DNA of 64,000 bases from [Actinomadura] parvosata subsp. kistnae. GTDB taxonomy: Bacteria > Actinomycetota > Actinomycetes > Streptosporangiales > Streptosporangiaceae. The notes under the pieces were generated by a model. It was not told where the DNA came from and searched no databases. It saw only the letters and a program-made list of their open reading frames with translations. This document shows, piece after piece, positions 61,156 through 64,000 of this stretch. A program made the translations under genes and the position numbers. Location of the stretch: the NCBI RefSeq assembly GCF_900323885.1, contig NZ_OOHJ01000022.1, positions 1,674,001 through 1,738,000 of the forward strand, written 5' to 3'. Position 1 is the first letter of the stretch; each line of letters begins with the position of its first letter.

Positions 61156-61578
61156 TCACCGGGTCCTGGCGGCCTGGAGCTCCGCGCGCAGGGCCGGTGT
61201 GAGCGCCTGCCCCGCCCTGTCTACCAGCAACGTCATCTGATACGCCACCAGGCCCATGTCACAATCCGGACCCGCCAGAACCGTCAGCACCGACCCGTCG
61301 CTGATCGCCATCACCAGCAGCAGGCCGCGCTGCATCTCCACGACGGTCTGCGTCACCGCGCCGCCCTCGAACACCCTGGACGCACCCACGGTCAGGCTCA
61401 GCAGGCCGGCGGAGACCGCGGCGAGCTGGTCGGCCCGGTCCGGAGGGAAGCCCTCCGAGGCGGCCAGGCAGAGCCCGTCCGCCGAGACCACGACGGCATG
61501 CGCGACTCCGGGCGTGTTGCGTACGAAGTCGGTGATCAGCCAGTCGAACCTGTGCGCCTCATGGCTAAGGGTTGTCAC
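61156..61578 (-). CDS. cvnB: CvnB Roadblock/LC7 protein, conservon 5
   Basis: A 140-residue Roadblock protein (TPGVAHAVVVSADGLCLAAS, LAGPDCDMGLVAYQMTLLVD). GTG 61578 has GGGGAGG upstream. Unlike conservons 2-4 it does not overlap cvnA; the gap is 21 bases. Confidence 0.92.
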   Translation of the reverse strand: MTTLSHEAHRFDWLITDFVRNTPGVAHAVVVSADGLCLAASEGFPPDRADQLAAVSAGLLSLTVGASRVFEGGAVTQTVVEMQRGLLLVMAISDGSVLTVLAGPDCDMGLVAYQMTLLVDRAGQALTPALRAELQAARTR

Positions 61579-61599
61579 GCATCCTCCCCGGCGGGACGC

Positions 61600-64000
61600 T
61601 TACTCACTTCGTTCCTCCTGTCCACGTACTTCCTGGCGACCCCGGCGGACACCCTGTTGGAAGCTGGCCATCCTGCTGCGCATCCGGTCGGCTGAGACCG
61701 GGGGCGCCGGCGCCTGCCGCTGCGGCTGCTGCGCCGGCGCGGGCTGGCTCGCCGTGCCCGGCACCAGGTTGGCCTTCGGGGTCCGCTTGGGGAGCCCGGC
61801 GGCGGTGATGCCGCCGAGGCTGGGCTCGCTGGCTTTGGCCGCCGCCTGCCATCCGGCATCCGCGGCCGTCCGCCACGCTTCCTCCCCAGAGGGTACGGCT
61901 TGCGCGGAGCCGGACTCACCACCAGGCCCGTCCGCGCCGGGCCGCTGGGGCCCGCCCTCGCCCGGTGGCCTGCGGAACCAGGCCGACTCCACCGAGGCGA
62001 AGATCGGCAGGAACTCCTCCTGCTCCTGGTCGAGCGGCGACACGTCCACCGACGGCGCGGGATCCGGCTGCCGGACGTCGTTCGTCGGGTACGCCGGCGG
62101 CGGAGTCTGGAACGCGCCATTACCAGACGGTTGCGAAGGCGCGCTCGGGAACGAAGGGTAGGACCCGGAGTCCTGCGGGAGCGGCCGGCCCCGGTAGGAG
62201 CCGCCGTCGGTGTCGGCGGTGAACCCGTTGACGCCTCCGTTGATGCCCGTGGCACCGGGGTCGGAGTTGAACGCCCCGCGCCTGGGCAGGCCGGGCGTGC
62301 TGTCGTAGGTCCGCGGCGCGTGCCTGCCGGGGCCGGCGGTGGGGGGACCACTGGCGAAGGAGCCGCTGTCGAAGGGGGACGCGGGCTCCGAGGGCGGTCC
62401 GGCGTGCCGCGGGCGGCCGTTCTCGACCGGCGGCGGTCCCTGCCTGGCGGGGCCGCCGTCGAAGGAGTCGAAGCTGCCGAACGAGCGGAACGTCCCGTTC
62501 GGGCTGGGCGGCGCGAACGGGCCGGGCTGGCTGGGCACGGTGCCGCCGCCGAACGCGGGCCGCTGCGGCAGCGGCTGCTGCTGCGTCCCGTCGGCGATGA
62601 GCGTGGGCGGCAGCAGCACCATGGCGATCAGCCCGGCGCCCTCGCCCTTGCGCAGCTGCACGCGGATGCCGTGGCGCAGCGCCAGGCGGCCGACCACGAA
62701 CAGGCCCATGCGGCGGGAGACCGACACGTCGACCACGGGCGGCTCGGCCAGGCGGCGGTTGGCCTCGGCCAGCTCCTCCTCGGTCATGCTGATGCCGGTG
62801 TCGCTGACCGACAGCAGCGCGCCGCCGCCCTCGATGAGGCTGCTGGTGACGGTGACCTGGGAGTTGTTCGGGGAGAACTGGATGGCGTTCTCGACCAGCT
62901 CGGCGACCAGGTGGACGAGGTCGTTGGCGCAGCTCCCGAGCACGGACGTGGCGCGGTGCACCTTCACCTGGACGCGCTCGTACCCCTCGACCTCCGACAG
63001 GGCGGCGCGGACGACGTCGACGAGCTTGGCCGGCTGGCTGCGCCGGCGGGTGGCCTCGTGGCCGGCCAGGACCAGGAGGTTCTCGGAGTTGCGGCGCATG
63101 CGGGTGGCCAGGTGGTCGAGCTTGAACAGGTCGGCCAGCCGCTTGCCGTCCTCCTCGCCCTTCTCCAGGCCGTCGATCAGCGAGATCTGCCGCTCGACCA
63201 GCGTCTGGGTGCGGCGGGAGAGGTTGACGAACATCGAGCTGATGTTGCTGCGCAGCTCGGCCTCCTCGCCCGCGAGGCGGACGGCCTGCCGGTGCACCTG
63301 GTCGAAGGCGCGGGCCACTTCGCCGATCTCGTCGTTGCCCTCGACCTCGATGGGCGCGACGTCGCGGACGGTCGTGTCGCCGCTGACGCGCAGCTGGCGC
63401 ACCACGTCGGGCAGCCGGAAGCCGGCGACCTCCAGCGCCTCGGTGCGCAGCCGGCGCAGCGGGCCGACCATGGAGCGGGCGATGGCGACGGTGAGGAGCA
63501 GCACGACGATGAGCAGCGCGACGATCAGGATGCCGGCGATGATCGCGTTGCGGGTCTCGGCGGAGCGCAGCTCCTGGCTGCGCAGGCCGACCCGGCCGGC
63601 CAGGTCCTTCTCGATGCCCTGCAGCACCTCGATGGCGGCGGTGTTCTCGTTGAACCAGTCCTCGCGCTCGGCGCGCGCGGAGATGAGGTTGTCGGTGATG
63701 CGGGCGCCCGGCTCGCGGCTGCTGACCAGCGTGATCGCGCGGGCCTTGGTGAGCTGGACGTTGACGTACTCCCGCTTGGACGTCAGCGCCTTGGACAGCT
63801 CCAGGCCGATCTCGACGCCGGCCTCGGCGCCGACGGAGGCGATGTCGGCCTGCTGGCGGGCGTTGGAGGCGATGAAGTCCTCGACGTCCTTGGCGTCCGT
63901 GTTGTTCGGGTTGTACGAGTTCTGGATCAGCTGGACGCGCTGGCGGGACATCTCCTCCTTGGCCGACGCGAGCGCGCTCAGGGCCCGGAACCCACCGATG
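61600..64000 (-). CDS. cvnA: CvnA sensor kinase, conservon 5 (N-terminus beyond window edge)
   Basis: About 800 codons open to the right edge, entering within the NIT-like extracellular region (RALSALASAKEEMSRQRVQL). Membrane helix 2, HAMP, LDHLATRMRRNSENLL, LVAELVENAIQFSP, DTGISM and RRMGLFVVGRLALRHG are visible; the G1 box has Ser where the others have Gly. A roughly 300-residue disordered tail ends with EEFLPIFASVESAWFRRP, GLPKRTPKANLVPG and SADRMRSRMASFQQG. Confidence 0.93.
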   Translation of the reverse strand, partial: IGGFRALSALASAKEEMSRQRVQLIQNSYNPNNTDAKDVEDFIASNARQQADIASVGAEAGVEIGLELSKALTSKREYVNVQLTKARAITLVSSREPGARITDNLISARAEREDWFNENTAAIEVLQGIEKDLAGRVGLRSQELRSAETRNAIIAGILIVALLIVVLLLTVAIARSMVGPLRRLRTEALEVAGFRLPDVVRQLRVSGDTTVRDVAPIEVEGNDEIGEVARAFDQVHRQAVRLAGEEAELRSNISSMFVNLSRRTQTLVERQISLIDGLEKGEEDGKRLADLFKLDHLATRMRRNSENLLVLAGHEATRRRSQPAKLVDVVRAALSEVEGYERVQVKVHRATSVLGSCANDLVHLVAELVENAIQFSPNNSQVTVTSSLIEGGGALLSVSDTGISMTEEELAEANRRLAEPPVVDVSVSRRMGLFVVGRLALRHGIRVQLRKGEGAGLIAMVLLPPTLIADGTQQQPLPQRPAFGGGTVPSQPGPFAPPSPNGTFRSFGSFDSFDGGPARQGPPPVENGRPRHAGPPSEPASPFDSGSFASGPPTAGPGRHAPRTYDSTPGLPRRGAFNSDPGATGINGGVNGFTADTDGGSYRGRPLPQDSGSYPSFPSAPSQPSGNGAFQTPPPAYPTNDVRQPDPAPSVDVSPLDQEQEEFLPIFASVESAWFRRPPGEGGPQRPGADGPGGESGSAQAVPSGEEAWRTAADAGWQAAAKASEPSLGGITAAGLPKRTPKANLVPGTASQPAPAQQPQRQAPAPPVSADRMRSRMASFQQGVRRGRQEVRGQEERSE

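Noticed and set aside
1..64000. tRNA, rRNA, insertion sequence or integrase genes
   Set aside because: I looked for transposase motifs and tRNA-like features by eye and saw none; a tRNA and IS search would settle it.

Overview
The window looks like chromosomal DNA of a high-GC, multicellular actinomycete, probably a Streptosporangiaceae member such as Nonomuraea (inferred from style, not proven). Reasons: very high GC, many GTG/TTG starts, ATGA/GTGA stop-start overlaps, and above all repeated 'conservon' operons (cvnA-B-C-D: sensor kinase, Roadblock protein, DUF742 protein, Ras-like GTPase). Five conservons occur here, all on the minus strand: an edge-truncated cvnA (1-1341), three complete operons (10835-15135, 30900-35642, 45329-49338) and one cut by the right edge (60208-64000).

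Between the conservons lie small-molecule uptake and catabolism loci. 1734-7951 (+) has two paralogous lipoprotein/permease/permease importers of the nitrate/sulfonate (NMT1/SsuA) class flanking an O-methyltransferase. 7948-10747 (-) has a nitrilase-fold protein lacking the usual catalytic Cys and Lys, a small lipocalin-like protein and an aldehyde dehydrogenase. 15649-20512 (+) has a third paralogous importer, a PhzS-like flavin monooxygenase and the only ATPase of this class, which may serve all three importers. 20556-27806 is a mixed region (DUF4429/SHOCT protein, secreted peptidase, a TetR-controlled NAD(P)-binding/membrane pair, membrane-anchored XRE protein, hydrolase, MerR) with several short tandem repeats. 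27991-30059 (-) is a lower-GC AAA ATPase plus Toprim-like pair resembling two-gene anti-phage modules, followed by a repeat-rich gene-free stretch.

35819-45311 has an aminobutyraldehyde-type dehydrogenase, a GT1 glycosyltransferase with a divergent TetR, a spermidine/putrescine-type importer (order D-B-C-A) and a glucosamine-kinase-like/SIS pair. 49679-56175 is a betaine/choline-type importer (ATPase with CBS, fused double permease, two tandem binding lipoproteins) ending in a GMC choline-dehydrogenase-like enzyme. 56189-60119 has a TetR/DrrAB-type exporter and a MarR regulator divergent from a nitroreductase-hemerythrin fusion.

The most distinctive pattern is that three of the four visible cvnA 5' ends face, head to head, an importer operon (1341/1734, 15135/15649, 49338/49679), while the CvnA extracellular domains look like nitrate/nitrite-sensing-type helical sensors. 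This suggests ligand-sensing conservons paired with ligand importers. The CvnA tails are disordered and divergent but keep three short conserved motifs, which look like docking sites. No two-component response regulator gene is visible in the window.
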